Assembly: GCA_037439945.1 (NCBI GenBank)
Contig: JBBIVA010000097.1
Location: 1 to 14,883 of the forward strand
Length of the DNA: 14,883 bases
Source: CALEUX01 sp037439945
GTDB taxonomy: Bacteria; Bacteroidota; Bacteroidia; Bacteroidales; Marinilabiliaceae
Reading direction: 5' to 3'
Shown here one piece after another: positions 6,737 to 14,585 of this stretch. Below the pieces are notes generated by a model. It was not told the DNA's origin. It saw only the letters and a program-made list of their open reading frames with translations, and made no database searches. A program made the position numbers and the translations under genes. The stretch's first letter is position 1. Each line of letters begins with the position of its first letter.

Positions 6737-8126
6737 GGGAACTTTCCCTGATTAGTTCCTGCAACCTGTCAATTTGCTGTTGTTTGTTAACTTCCCTTAT
6801 TCCAATGGCAGTACTGGTAAAGTATTGATGCTTGCTAATAAATTTTAATTGAAGTTTGTTCCACTCTTCCCATGTACCAATTAAATTGCGCTCTCTAAGT
6901 TCCTGGTAAAGTGTTTTTGAAACCGGGATAAAATCGGCCCGACCCAGGTAATCCAAATCTGAATCGCATATAATTTGCTCAAGTAAATCCTTTGGTTTGG
7001 GTGGCATTTTGGTGGCCATAATTAAACGGCAAACGGTTTCAATCTGTTCGTAATCGAAATTATGATTAGCAAGTTTTTGCCTGGCCATTATTGTACCATA
7101 ATGTTCATGGTCTTTGTAACTAATTACATGCCCTGCATCATGAAAAAGGGCAGCAAGCTTTAACAACAAAATATTCTCTTCTGAAACCCCTTCTGCCCAG
7201 CCAATTAACTCAACTTCAGTAATTACATCAATGGTGTGTTTAATATTATGGTAAAATAAATCATCAGGTAGTTTTTGTTCCAGATAGTCTAAAAGCTCCT
7301 CCTGAATATCCATAAATTTCATCAAACCGTAACGGGTTTTGTAGGTCTGATTTGGAATGTATTGATTATCTGTCATCTGCAAATCCTTTAGAATACCATT
7401 AATCTTAAACATCCCCAAATCCCCTTTATATTTAACTGGCATCCGTCCTATTAATTCAGTCTGAAAAAATTCCTTAATAAGCTCATAGGTCATTACCGAT
7501 GCGCTAATTGTGGAATCAGGTGAAGCATCCCCAATTCTGCAGGCAATATTTATACTTTCTCCAGAGAGATTATAGGGTGAATTTTTAATTCCGCTGGGGA
7601 TTGCCATAACCGGACCTGTATGAATACCCATTTTAAGGCTCCAAAAAGGTTCCCCATCTTGTGTTTTAAGGGCATTGGCAGCCCTTTGCATTTCAATAGC
7701 AACATTAACAATATCAATTGGGTTCGTGCGGTTTTCACCTGTAAGCCCGGCGGCAAACAACATTACATCACCTATTGATTTAATTTTTACAACATTATTT
7801 ACAAAGGCAATATCTTCAAGGGCGAGATACAATTCATCAAGCAAGTCAATTATCCTTCCGGGATTCTTCATTTTATATAAACGATCGAAACCTTTAACTG
7901 AAACATACAGAACAGATACCATTCTAAGCCTTTTTGCGAGTTTTCTGGCCTCGCGTGGCTTTTCTTCTGTCTCAAGCGAATATTTAAGAAGAAGGTTCTG
8001 GTAACGTTCGTTCTGGCTTTCAATAGCTGTATACCGGGTAACCAAATCCTCAATTTGAGCCTTCAGTTCTTCATTCTTATTGGCAAGCCGGGATATACGA
8101 TCAATATAGCTTTCAGGTTCTTCCAT
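6717..8126 (-). CDS. Coiled-coil / class III cyclase-like / HD phosphohydrolase fusion protein
   Basis: A 469-residue soluble protein in three parts. Residues about 8-48 are charged heptad-like sequence, probably a coiled coil. Residues about 68-248 match the class III adenylyl/guanylyl cyclase fold: VSVLYVSVKGF, KSIGDVM (K116, D120), MGIHTGPV, and GESINIACR with N193 and R197, the usual transition-state residues. The first metal-binding Asp (VLFxD in active cyclases) is Ser76, and the purine-specificity position just before the G-x-x-x-N motif is Asn186, so cyclase activity is doubtful. Residues about 285-440 are an HD domain: H293/H297 in YHNIKHT, H329-D330 in FHDAGH, H340/H342 in DHEHYG, and Asp388-390 in CDSDLDYLGR, so hydrolysis looks intact. 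Such a pairing suggests cyclic-nucleotide or other nucleotide signalling (inference). It lies 147 bases downstream of miaA on the same strand and may be co-transcribed. Confidence 0.85.
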   Translation of the reverse strand: MEEPESYIDRISRLANKNEELKAQIEDLVTRYTAIESQNERYQNLLLKYSLETEEKPREARKLAKRLRMVSVLYVSVKGFDRLYKMKNPGRIIDLLDELYLALEDIAFVNNVVKIKSIGDVMLFAAGLTGENRTNPIDIVNVAIEMQRAANALKTQDGEPFWSLKMGIHTGPVMAIPSGIKNSPYNLSGESINIACRIGDASPDSTISASVMTYELIKEFFQTELIGRMPVKYKGDLGMFKINGILKDLQMTDNQYIPNQTYKTRYGLMKFMDIQEELLDYLEQKLPDDLFYHNIKHTIDVITEVELIGWAEGVSEENILLLKLAALFHDAGHVISYKDHEHYGTIMARQKLANHNFDYEQIETVCRLIMATKMPPKPKDLLEQIICDSDLDYLGRADFIPVSKTLYQELRERNLIGTWEEWNKLQLKFISKHQYFTSTAIGIREVNKQQQIDRLQELIRESSLIENGG

Positions 8127-8273
8127 AAGGTTGAATCCAATTTTTTATTATTTAATTAATTCTGGAACAATTAAATAGCCTGTCATAAATTTATAAAAGG
8201 AAAAATGTCTTAATTGTTTACATCGGCTTATTAAATCAAATTTTATTAAAAAAAATTCATACTTTTAAAACTT

Positions 8274-9203
8274 TTAAGGGTTACCTTTTTTATACAATTC
8301 TTCAACAAATTTTATCTCATTTTCAAAATCACCACATGGTTTAATCCAGTGTATTTTAAAACCATTGCGCTCCATTTTCCTGAACCATGTCATTTGGCGT
8401 TTCGCAAATTGATGAATTGCAATATTTAGCTGTTCCCTCATTTCGTTATAATCAAGCACCCCAATCAAATACTGGGTTATATACTTATATTCCAGACCAT
8501 AATAAATTAGGTCAGCAGAAGAAACACCCTCATTTAACAATTTTTTTACTTCATCAACCATTCCATTGTCAAGCCTTTGCTGTAACCTCCCTGTAATTCT
8601 TTCCCTTCTTTTCTCCCTGTCAATATCTATGCCCATTATTAAAGGTGTAATTTCTGGTAAATCTACCTTTATCTCAGGATGGGAAGCATAATAAGCCTCA
8701 ATTTCAATAGCTCTTATGGCTCTTTTTATGGTGTCAGTATCAGTTTTATTGTGGGTTTTACGAAAGCCCATAAGAATAGTTTCCAATTCGGGCAGACTTT
8801 TTTTACTTAATTTTTCACGTAACTCCAAATCGGCCGGCACATGAATTATCCTGAACCTGTTAAGCACTGCCTCAATATATAAGCCAGTTCCCCCGCACAT
8901 TATGGGTAAATTACCTCTTTCCCCAATTTCTTTATAGGCCTTAAAAAAATCATTTTGGTATTCGTAAACATTATATTTATACCCCGGCTCACGAATATCG
9001 ATTAAATGGAAAGGAATTTCAGCCCCATTAATAATATAATCACTATAATCCTTGCCGGTGCCCAAATCCATACGCCTATAAACCTGTCTTGAATCTGCAC
9101 TAATTATTTCACCCCCTGTTTTAAAAGCAAACTGTGAGGCAAATGAAGTTTTACCGCTTGCCGTAGGGCCTAAAATTACCAGAAGGTTGTAATTATTATT
9201 CAT
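8274..9203 (-). CDS. miaA: tRNA dimethylallyltransferase (MiaA), GTGKD-type paralogue
   Basis: Transfers a dimethylallyl group to N6 of A37 in tRNAs reading UNN codons. Motifs (numbered from the chosen start): P-loop GPTASGKT (12-19), SADSRQVYRRMDLGTGKD (36-53), IPFHLIDI (63-70), CGGTGLYIEAVL (103-114), and a basic C-terminal helix FAKRQMTWFRKMER. The length of 309 residues is normal. The chosen start is ATG at 9203 (MNNNYNLLVILG); a GTG nine bases upstream (9212) would add only MVF and is less likely. The usual GTAKP motif reads GTGKDY, followed by EIPFHLIDIREPGYKYNVYEY; several Bacteroidota carry two MiaA proteins and this looks like the non-canonical type (recalled family knowledge, not checked). 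An excellent promoter lies at 9346-9375. Confidence 0.93.
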   Translation of the reverse strand: MNNNYNLLVILGPTASGKTSFASQFAFKTGGEIISADSRQVYRRMDLGTGKDYSDYIINGAEIPFHLIDIREPGYKYNVYEYQNDFFKAYKEIGERGNLPIMCGGTGLYIEAVLNRFRIIHVPADLELREKLSKKSLPELETILMGFRKTHNKTDTDTIKRAIRAIEIEAYYASHPEIKVDLPEITPLIMGIDIDREKRRERITGRLQQRLDNGMVDEVKKLLNEGVSSADLIYYGLEYKYITQYLIGVLDYNEMREQLNIAIHQFAKRQMTWFRKMERNGFKIHWIKPCGDFENEIKFVEELYKKGNP

Positions 9204-9345
9204 AAAAACCACATTCAGTATCCAAGTAAATAAAAGGGCTTGAAGTTAGGAAAAGTAACAGGACAATTCAACGTGTTTATGTTATTATTGGTTTAATTTT
9301 AGGTAAAAAAGTAGTATTATAAATAACAATTTAGTTTAGATAATA

Positions 9346-9375
9346 CAAAATTAAAAAGCTAATACTATTTGCAAA
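9346..9375 (-). promoter_or_regulatory. Bacteroidota sigma-ABfr-type promoter for miaA
   Basis: On the minus strand TTTG (complement of 9372-9375), an 18-base spacer, and TAATTTTG (complement of 9346-9353) match the -33 TTTG and -7 TAnnTTTG consensus at normal spacing. Transcription would start near 9339, giving miaA a leader of about 135 bases. This is the best promoter match seen in the window. Confidence 0.5.
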
Positions 9376-9463
9376 TTGCGTATTTTTGTTCCGAAAATGG
9401 AAAAATAACCCCCAATTGTAAATTAATTTCGTACCTGTTGTTTGAATTTGTCTTTGCGTTTTT

Positions 9464-10051
9464 ATGGAACAAAAAAAAAAAGACCAATCGTTAAAACTAT
9501 TTTACATTGAGTTATACCTCAGGGCAAAAAACATTATAATATCCCCATCTTTGGAATGGGCCATTATTAGGAGTGAAAATAAAGACATTAATGGTATCCT
9601 GTCAAATTACCTGTTACCCTTAATTGGTTTATGCACAATCAGTACATTTATAAGTTTTTTAATAAACCTGCAGGAAATAAATTTTGAACTGGCATTAAAA
9701 CATTCAGTTGTTACATTTACTTCATTTTTCGGGGGGTTATTTCTCGCATATGCAATATTATGCATAATAATCCCTTATTATTATTCCGCATCAAAACCAA
9801 TAATCTTTTCACTTGTAGGTTATCCTTCAACATTAATTATTATCATTGCAATCCTGGTAAACCTGTTACCTGATTTGGTTTTTCTTTACCTGGGTTCCCT
9901 TTATTCATATTTTATTATATGGAATGGGGTTAAAAGTTTATTGGGGTTAAAACCTAATAATGCTTTAAGTATAAGTATTATAATTACTTTCTTAATTCAT
10001 TTTAGTCCTTTTTTGGTTTACCATATATTTTTAAAATTGTTATTTAACTGA
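9464..10051 (+). CDS. Yip1-family integral membrane protein
   Basis: A 195-residue protein with a short polar N-terminus and about five hydrophobic segments (roughly 48-68, 77-102, 111-135, 136-156 and 167-192). The N-terminal RAKNIIISPSLEWAIIRSE followed by a polytopic membrane region is the pattern of bacterial Yip1-domain proteins, whose function is not established. The gene lies 4 bases before smpB and is probably co-transcribed with it. Codons 3-6 contain an unbroken run of 11 A (9471-9481), so a slip of one base there would truncate the protein almost at once. No Shine-Dalgarno sequence is visible. The family call rests on motif recognition only. Confidence 0.7.
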   Translation: MEQKKKDQSLKLFYIELYLRAKNIIISPSLEWAIIRSENKDINGILSNYLLPLIGLCTISTFISFLINLQEINFELALKHSVVTFTSFFGGLFLAYAILCIIIPYYYSASKPIIFSLVGYPSTLIIIIAILVNLLPDLVFLYLGSLYSYFIIWNGVKSLLGLKPNNALSISIIITFLIHFSPFLVYHIFLKLLFN

Positions 10052-10055
10052 CTAT

Positions 10056-10511
10056 ATGACCGGCAATAGAATAAATATAAAAAATAAAAGGGCCACATTT
10101 GATTTTGAAATACTGGAAAAATTTGTAGCCGGTATTGTACTTGGAGGTACTGAAATAAAATCAATAAGGGAATCCAGAGCCAGTCTTGTTGACTCATATT
10201 GTTATTTTATTAAAAACGAGATGTGGCTAAAAGGGATGAATATAGCCGAGTACTTTTATGGTACTTTTAGTAACCATCAGCCCACGAGGGAACGAAAACT
10301 TTTACTTAACAAAAAAGAGCTTAATAAACTATTGAGGAAAACAAAAGAATCGGGATTAACTATAATTCCCCTGCGATTGTTTTTAAATGACAGGGGCCTT
10401 GCCAAAATTGAAATAGCACTAGCAAAAGGAAAAAAGCAACACGACAAAAGAGAAACTCTTAAACAGAAAGATGCCTCCAGGGAAATTGACCGCGTGAAAA
10501 AAAAATATTGA
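10056..10511 (+). CDS. smpB: SsrA-binding protein SmpB
   Basis: SmpB binds tmRNA and brings it to stalled ribosomes for trans-translation, tagging the unfinished protein for proteolysis and freeing the ribosome. At 151 residues it has the normal length and the full set of landmarks: NKRATFDFEILEKFVAGIVL (10-29), GGTEIKSIRESRASLVDSY (30-48), the NIAEYFYGTFSNHQPTRERKLL region (61-82), and the basic C-terminal tail from about 125 (GKKQHDKRETLKQKDASREI) that enters the mRNA channel. No tmRNA gene (ssrA) is visible nearby. It follows the Yip1 gene by 4 bases; 217 bases of non-coding DNA separate it from the sigma gene, so the operon probably ends here. Confidence 0.97.
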   Translation: MTGNRINIKNKRATFDFEILEKFVAGIVLGGTEIKSIRESRASLVDSYCYFIKNEMWLKGMNIAEYFYGTFSNHQPTRERKLLLNKKELNKLLRKTKESGLTIIPLRLFLNDRGLAKIEIALAKGKKQHDKRETLKQKDASREIDRVKKKY

Positions 10512-10648
10512 TTTAATTTTTATTAACGCAACCTTCTTTAAAAAACCCGTCTATTAATCAGAAACTGTTATTTTGGATCAAAGTTTGTACATTTTTTATA
10601 TATTACAAACTTGGTTTAAATGTATAATTTCAACTTTGGTCCTGGTGA

Positions 10649-10664
10649 TTTGATTTCAATCAAA
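10649..10664. promoter_or_regulatory. 16-bp dyad upstream of the ECF sigma gene
   Basis: TTTGATT (10649-10655), TC, AATCAAA (10658-10664): perfect 7-bp half-sites with a 2-base centre. A 2-base loop suits a protein-binding dyad better than an RNA hairpin. It lies 65-80 bases before the sigma start in the only promoter-bearing gap for that operon, so a regulator site is possible. AT-rich composition raises the chance of a coincidental dyad. Confidence 0.3.
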
Positions 10665-10728
10665 CCCAGTTTATTAATCTGTTTGCCCGGAACATGGTTG
10701 AAGGCTTTAAAAGCTTAAGCAAGTTCCT

Positions 10729-11316
10729 GTGACAATAAATGAATCAAAACATCCTGAAACTGATTTTGACAAAATTGTATTTGATTGTCAGAAAGGGGAG
10801 CGGTATGCGCAAAAGGCACTTTATGATGCCTTTGCACCGGTGATGTATGCAGTTTGCCTACGTTACACTCATAACCAGGTTGATGCTGAAGATCTTTTAC
10901 ATGATGGGTTTATTAAAGTTTTTACTAAAATTGGCCAATACAAAAAAACCGGTTCCCTGGAAGGATGGATACGAAGAATAATTGTAAACACTATTTTGGA
11001 AGAATTCAGGAAAAGGAAAAAAGATGACTTTGTTAACGATGATAAATTTTTTAATAATAAGCCGGATGAGCCAGATGAATATGATGAAGACACTCATTCT
11101 GATATTAACCAAATAATAGACCTGGTAAAAAAGTTACCTGATAAGTACCGCATGGTTTTTAATTTATTTGTGGTTGAAGGTTATTCTCATGATATGATTG
11201 CCGATGAGTTAAACATATCGGTAGGAACTAGTAAATCGAACTTGTCAAGGGCAAGACAATGGCTTAAAACAAGATTGGGCACCATAGTAACAAATAAACA
11301 TGAAACTCTATGGTAG
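10729..11316 (+). CDS. ECF-type RNA polymerase sigma factor
   Basis: A sigma-70 family ECF factor, 195 residues, that would direct RNA polymerase to a small regulon. Sigma region 2 spans about 26-97 (KALYDAFAPVMYAVCLRYT; DAEDLLHDGFIKVF at 52-65; GWIRRIIVNTILEEFRKRK). An acidic linker follows (DEPDEYDEDTHSD). Region 4 spans about 125-185 (LPDKYRMVFNLFVVEGYSH; helix-turn-helix IADELNISVGTSKSNLSRAR). The start is a GTG at 10729: an in-frame TAA lies 21 bases upstream at 10708 and no ATG occurs between them, so the start is well constrained. The 3' end overlaps the next gene by 7 bases, implying translational coupling with a partner that has anti-sigma features. A dyad lies at 10649. Confidence 0.93.
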   Translation: MTINESKHPETDFDKIVFDCQKGERYAQKALYDAFAPVMYAVCLRYTHNQVDAEDLLHDGFIKVFTKIGQYKKTGSLEGWIRRIIVNTILEEFRKRKKDDFVNDDKFFNNKPDEPDEYDEDTHSDINQIIDLVKKLPDKYRMVFNLFVVEGYSHDMIADELNISVGTSKSNLSRARQWLKTRLGTIVTNKHETLW

Positions 11317-12695
11317 ATTTAAATAAGATAGAATCACAATACAAAATTCACATTGATAGTGAAAAAGTTCAACCGCCACCTGATTTATGGAACCGGGTTG
11401 AAGAATCATTAAATAAAAAAACAGCCAACAATAAAATTTTGTGGTTAAAAATAACAGGAATTGCCGCATCTGTGTTAGCAATACTTTTTATGGGCAACCT
11501 GTTTTTATCTGACAAAAGTGATGAACAAATTTTGTTATCGAATAATAAGCCATTTGATATTAATGTATCTGGAAATGACAACGGAAGCTTAAACAATAAC
11601 CCTAATGGGGCGCAGCAATACACCGAAACAAGCAAAACAGAAGATTATATACTTTCACAAAGCAGAATATTAAATAAACAGGAAGGGCAATATATAGCTA
11701 TAAACAAATTAATTGTACGAAACCAGGATAACTTAAGAGATTTTGAATTTAACAGGCATAGTAAAATATATTCGGTTAATAATTATATTGTTACAGATAA
11801 AGTTGAAATAAAATCATTAAAGAGTGAAAATCCGGGAATTAACTGGCAGGATTTATATATAATAAACACAACTCAAAATAACCAATCAAAAGAAATAACG
11901 CGGTTTGGAAATAAAATTGAAATTGGTGGTGTTTATTCTCCGGTTTATGCGTTTAGGCAAACTTCGGGCCCGGAGGGTTTAACCGGAAATATGTTTACAG
12001 GATCAGGGCCAAATGAAAAGCCATTAATTTACACAGGCGGTGGAATAAGATTAAATGTTATGGTGGATAAAAAATGGAGTGTTGAATCAGGAGTGAGATT
12101 TGCCAGATTGGGACAGGAAGTTAATTCTCAGGTTGATGCAGGAGTTGTATTGGCCCTGAATGCTTTATCAACCGAGTCGGATGTAAGGTTGAAAAGAGTT
12201 TCATTAATAAATTCCCTGGGTTCAATTAACCAAACATCATCAGGCAACAGCACCAAAAACAATCTGTTTTATGGCACACCCTCATCCGAGTACCATTTTG
12301 GGATAAGTAATAACAATACTCAAACCAGCAGCACATTAGAACAAAATCTTGACTACCTTGAAATACCTTTAACGCTTAGGTATTATCTTGTAAACAAGGG
12401 AATGTCCCTGTCCCTTTCGGTGGGTTTAAGCACCAACTGGCTCGTGTCTAACAACGTTTATTTAAAAGAAGAATCGGGCAAAATTAAAATAGGTGAAACT
12501 TCGGGGATATCATCATTAACGATGAGTACAAATGCAGGATTGGCTTTTTCAGTTCCTGTGGCAGGAAGGTTGTCATTGCAACTTGAACCCAGGATTAATT
12601 ATTTTTTAAGTGATATTAATAAAGATTTTCCTGTCTCCTTTAAACCCTATTCATTTGGTATTTACAGTGGTTTACAATATACATTTGGGAAGTAA
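11310..12695 (+). CDS. Putative anti-sigma / outer-membrane beta-barrel fusion protein
   Basis: A 461-residue partner of the ECF sigma factor; its ATG lies inside the last codons of that gene. Three parts are visible. Residues 1-43 are polar and contain QPPPDLWNRVEESLNKK (21-37), resembling the short cytoplasmic tail of membrane anti-sigma factors in this phylum. Residues about 45-66 are one hydrophobic helix with no clear signal-cleavage site. Residues 70-200 are an Asn/Gln/Ser-rich linker. Residues about 201-461 look like a small outer-membrane beta-barrel domain with alternating strands (KIEIGGVYSPVYAF; GGIRLNVMVDKKWSVESGVR; LDYLEIPLTLRYYL; LSLQLEPRINYFL; FGIYSGLQYTFGK). The likely topology is cytoplasmic N-terminus, inner-membrane helix and periplasmic barrel-like domain, acting as an anti-sigma sensor (inference). 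It ends directly against the stop of the convergent ABC exporter. Confidence 0.75.
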   Translation: MVDLNKIESQYKIHIDSEKVQPPPDLWNRVEESLNKKTANNKILWLKITGIAASVLAILFMGNLFLSDKSDEQILLSNNKPFDINVSGNDNGSLNNNPNGAQQYTETSKTEDYILSQSRILNKQEGQYIAINKLIVRNQDNLRDFEFNRHSKIYSVNNYIVTDKVEIKSLKSENPGINWQDLYIINTTQNNQSKEITRFGNKIEIGGVYSPVYAFRQTSGPEGLTGNMFTGSGPNEKPLIYTGGGIRLNVMVDKKWSVESGVRFARLGQEVNSQVDAGVVLALNALSTESDVRLKRVSLINSLGSINQTSSGNSTKNNLFYGTPSSEYHFGISNNNTQTSSTLEQNLDYLEIPLTLRYYLVNKGMSLSLSVGLSTNWLVSNNVYLKEESGKIKIGETSGISSLTMSTNAGLAFSVPVAGRLSLQLEPRINYFLSDINKDFPVSFKPYSFGIYSGLQYTFGK

Positions 12696-14492
12696 TTACA
12701 ACAAAGGGTTTGAAAGGGTATTTACCATATTAAAAAGTATCCCCTTTTGTTCCAATAGTTCATTATATGTACCTGTTTCAGCTACCTTTTGCCCATCAAT
12801 TACCACTATCCTGTCGGCCATTTTAACAGTTGAAAGCCTATGACTTATTATAAAAGCGGTACGGTTTTCAGTAATGGTTTGAATATATCTCAGAAGTTTT
12901 GACTCCGAATATGCATCCAATGAACTTGTTGGCTCATCCAGTATCATTATTTGTGCATTATTAAAGAAAGATCTTGCAAGTGCCAACCGTTGCCATTGCC
13001 CGGGACTCATTTGTTCGCTACCTTCAAACAATGTTCCAAGGGTGGTTTCATACCCATCAGTAAATCCATTTATAACCTGGTCAATACCGGCCTGACGGGC
13101 AGCAAATCCGATTTGATGGTCATCATGTGGTTTTCGAACATTACCAAACCAGATATTTTCACGGGCAGAAACATTGTATAGCATAAAATCCTGAAAAATT
13201 ACACTAATATTATTTACCTTTTCAGATTTTTTAATTTGTTGAAGGTTAATTCCATCAACAAGGATATTTCCTTCAACAGGTTGATATAAACTACAAAGCA
13301 GTTTAACCAGGGTAGTTTTGCCTGAGCCGTTAACACCAACCACAGCCACAGTTTCACCGGCTTTAATTTTCAAATTAAAATTACGGAGTACCCACTTATT
13401 GTTTGAAGGATAATGAAAACCAAGATTACGAAACTCTATTTCATTCTTTATGGGATCGGGAAATGGCAAGTTCCCTTGTAAATGATTTATTGAGCCTGGT
13501 TCAGCAAGATTAAGAAATTCAAAAAGGTTATCGAGGAATAGTGAATCTTCATAAAGTCCTGTTAGCCTCCCAAAAAACTCCTGCAAATATGAATAGCCCC
13601 TTTGTAAAGCAAGAAAATAAAGAACCACTTCGCCAATTGAAATCTCTTTATTGTAAGCTTTAAATGCTATTAATACGTAAATAACAAAAAATGAAACCGC
13701 AGCAAGAACCTGTACTAAAACCTCAAGTTTTGTTTTCTTAACCAACATATTAAACTGGGTTTTTCTCCATTCCGACCTGTACTTATTATATCTTTCCCTA
13801 AAAACCCTTCCCAGGTCAAATACGCGCAATTCCTTGGCAAAGTCAGGAGCAGTAATTAACCTGTTATAATAATTAACTTTTCTTTCAGTTATCGTATTGT
13901 TTCGTTTAAACCTGAATAATCCGATGGCATATTTATATCTGATCAAACCCACCGGAACAGTAACCAGAAGTAATACAATTAAGACTGACCAATGCACCAT
14001 TAATAATACACCACCCATTGCCAGCATTGTTATTAAATTCTGAAATACTCCCATAACGCCGTAATATATGCGTGTTGGCCGCATAGCAACTTCATTCAGA
14101 GCCCTGTAAAAAACATTCTGATATCTGGGAAATTCAAAAAAACTATAGCTTAAGGATGTTGTTTTGTCGTGAATGAGTTTATCGAAGTAATCGGAAATAG
14201 CGTACGAATGCTTTTCCTTTATTAATGCCCCCATTGATGCAGAAAGAGCATTAAATAAAAAAAGAAAGCCTGCAATAACAAGTATAACCGTAAGCCGGGA
14301 TAGATCCTGGGTACCTGGTTCAGAAACAACTATAACCTGAATCTCATCAACCAAAATTTTAACAAGATATAATAAAAGCAGGGGTAATACTCCCCTTGTA
14401 AAAACCATAAAACCATTTAAAACAGATAACATGGGAGAACTCTCCCATATATATGACAAAATGGTTCGGATTTGTTTCCAGGATTTAATCAC
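12696..14492 (-). CDS. Type I ABC exporter (fused permease and ATPase)
   Basis: A half-size ABC exporter, 598 residues, presumed to work as an inner-membrane homodimer. The membrane domain spans about 1-325 with hydrophobic segments near 28-50, 66-85, 146-185 and 258-280. The nucleotide-binding domain spans about 350-590: Walker A GVNGSGKTT (386-394), Q-loop Gln434 in VIFQDF, signature MSPGQWQRLALARSFF (495-510), Walker B IMILDE (515-520) with D-loop SSLD, and switch His551 in IISHRLS. The signature reads MSPGQ instead of LSGGQ, as in some peptide- and lipid-exporting relatives; the second Gly is kept. No peptidase domain is fused and the substrate is unknown. The start is GTG at 14492, fixed by an in-frame TAA six bases upstream; an out-of-frame ATG overlaps it (ATGTGA). 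No accessory export genes are in view. Confidence 0.93.
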   Translation of the reverse strand: MIKSWKQIRTILSYIWESSPMLSVLNGFMVFTRGVLPLLLLYLVKILVDEIQVIVVSEPGTQDLSRLTVILVIAGFLFLFNALSASMGALIKEKHSYAISDYFDKLIHDKTTSLSYSFFEFPRYQNVFYRALNEVAMRPTRIYYGVMGVFQNLITMLAMGGVLLMVHWSVLIVLLLVTVPVGLIRYKYAIGLFRFKRNNTITERKVNYYNRLITAPDFAKELRVFDLGRVFRERYNKYRSEWRKTQFNMLVKKTKLEVLVQVLAAVSFFVIYVLIAFKAYNKEISIGEVVLYFLALQRGYSYLQEFFGRLTGLYEDSLFLDNLFEFLNLAEPGSINHLQGNLPFPDPIKNEIEFRNLGFHYPSNNKWVLRNFNLKIKAGETVAVVGVNGSGKTTLVKLLCSLYQPVEGNILVDGINLQQIKKSEKVNNISVIFQDFMLYNVSARENIWFGNVRKPHDDHQIGFAARQAGIDQVINGFTDGYETTLGTLFEGSEQMSPGQWQRLALARSFFNNAQIMILDEPTSSLDAYSESKLLRYIQTITENRTAFIISHRLSTVKMADRIVVIDGQKVAETGTYNELLEQKGILFNMVNTLSNPLL

Positions 14493-14585
14493 ATTTTACT
14501 ATTTATTTTACAAAATAAGCATAATTATAAAAAAGAAGGCAATGAAAAGAAGGATTGTTTCATCTGTAAATAATTTTTTGATTAA

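Noticed and set aside
9204..9212. GTG at 9212 as the miaA start
   Set aside because: It adds only three residues (MVF) before an ATG that gives the usual short N-terminus ahead of the P-loop.
9381..9388. TATTTTTG as a -7 promoter element for the Yip1-smpB operon
   Set aside because: It matches TAnnTTTG, but no TTTG lies 17-23 bases upstream; the closest is only 9 bases away. Probably a chance match in AT-rich DNA.
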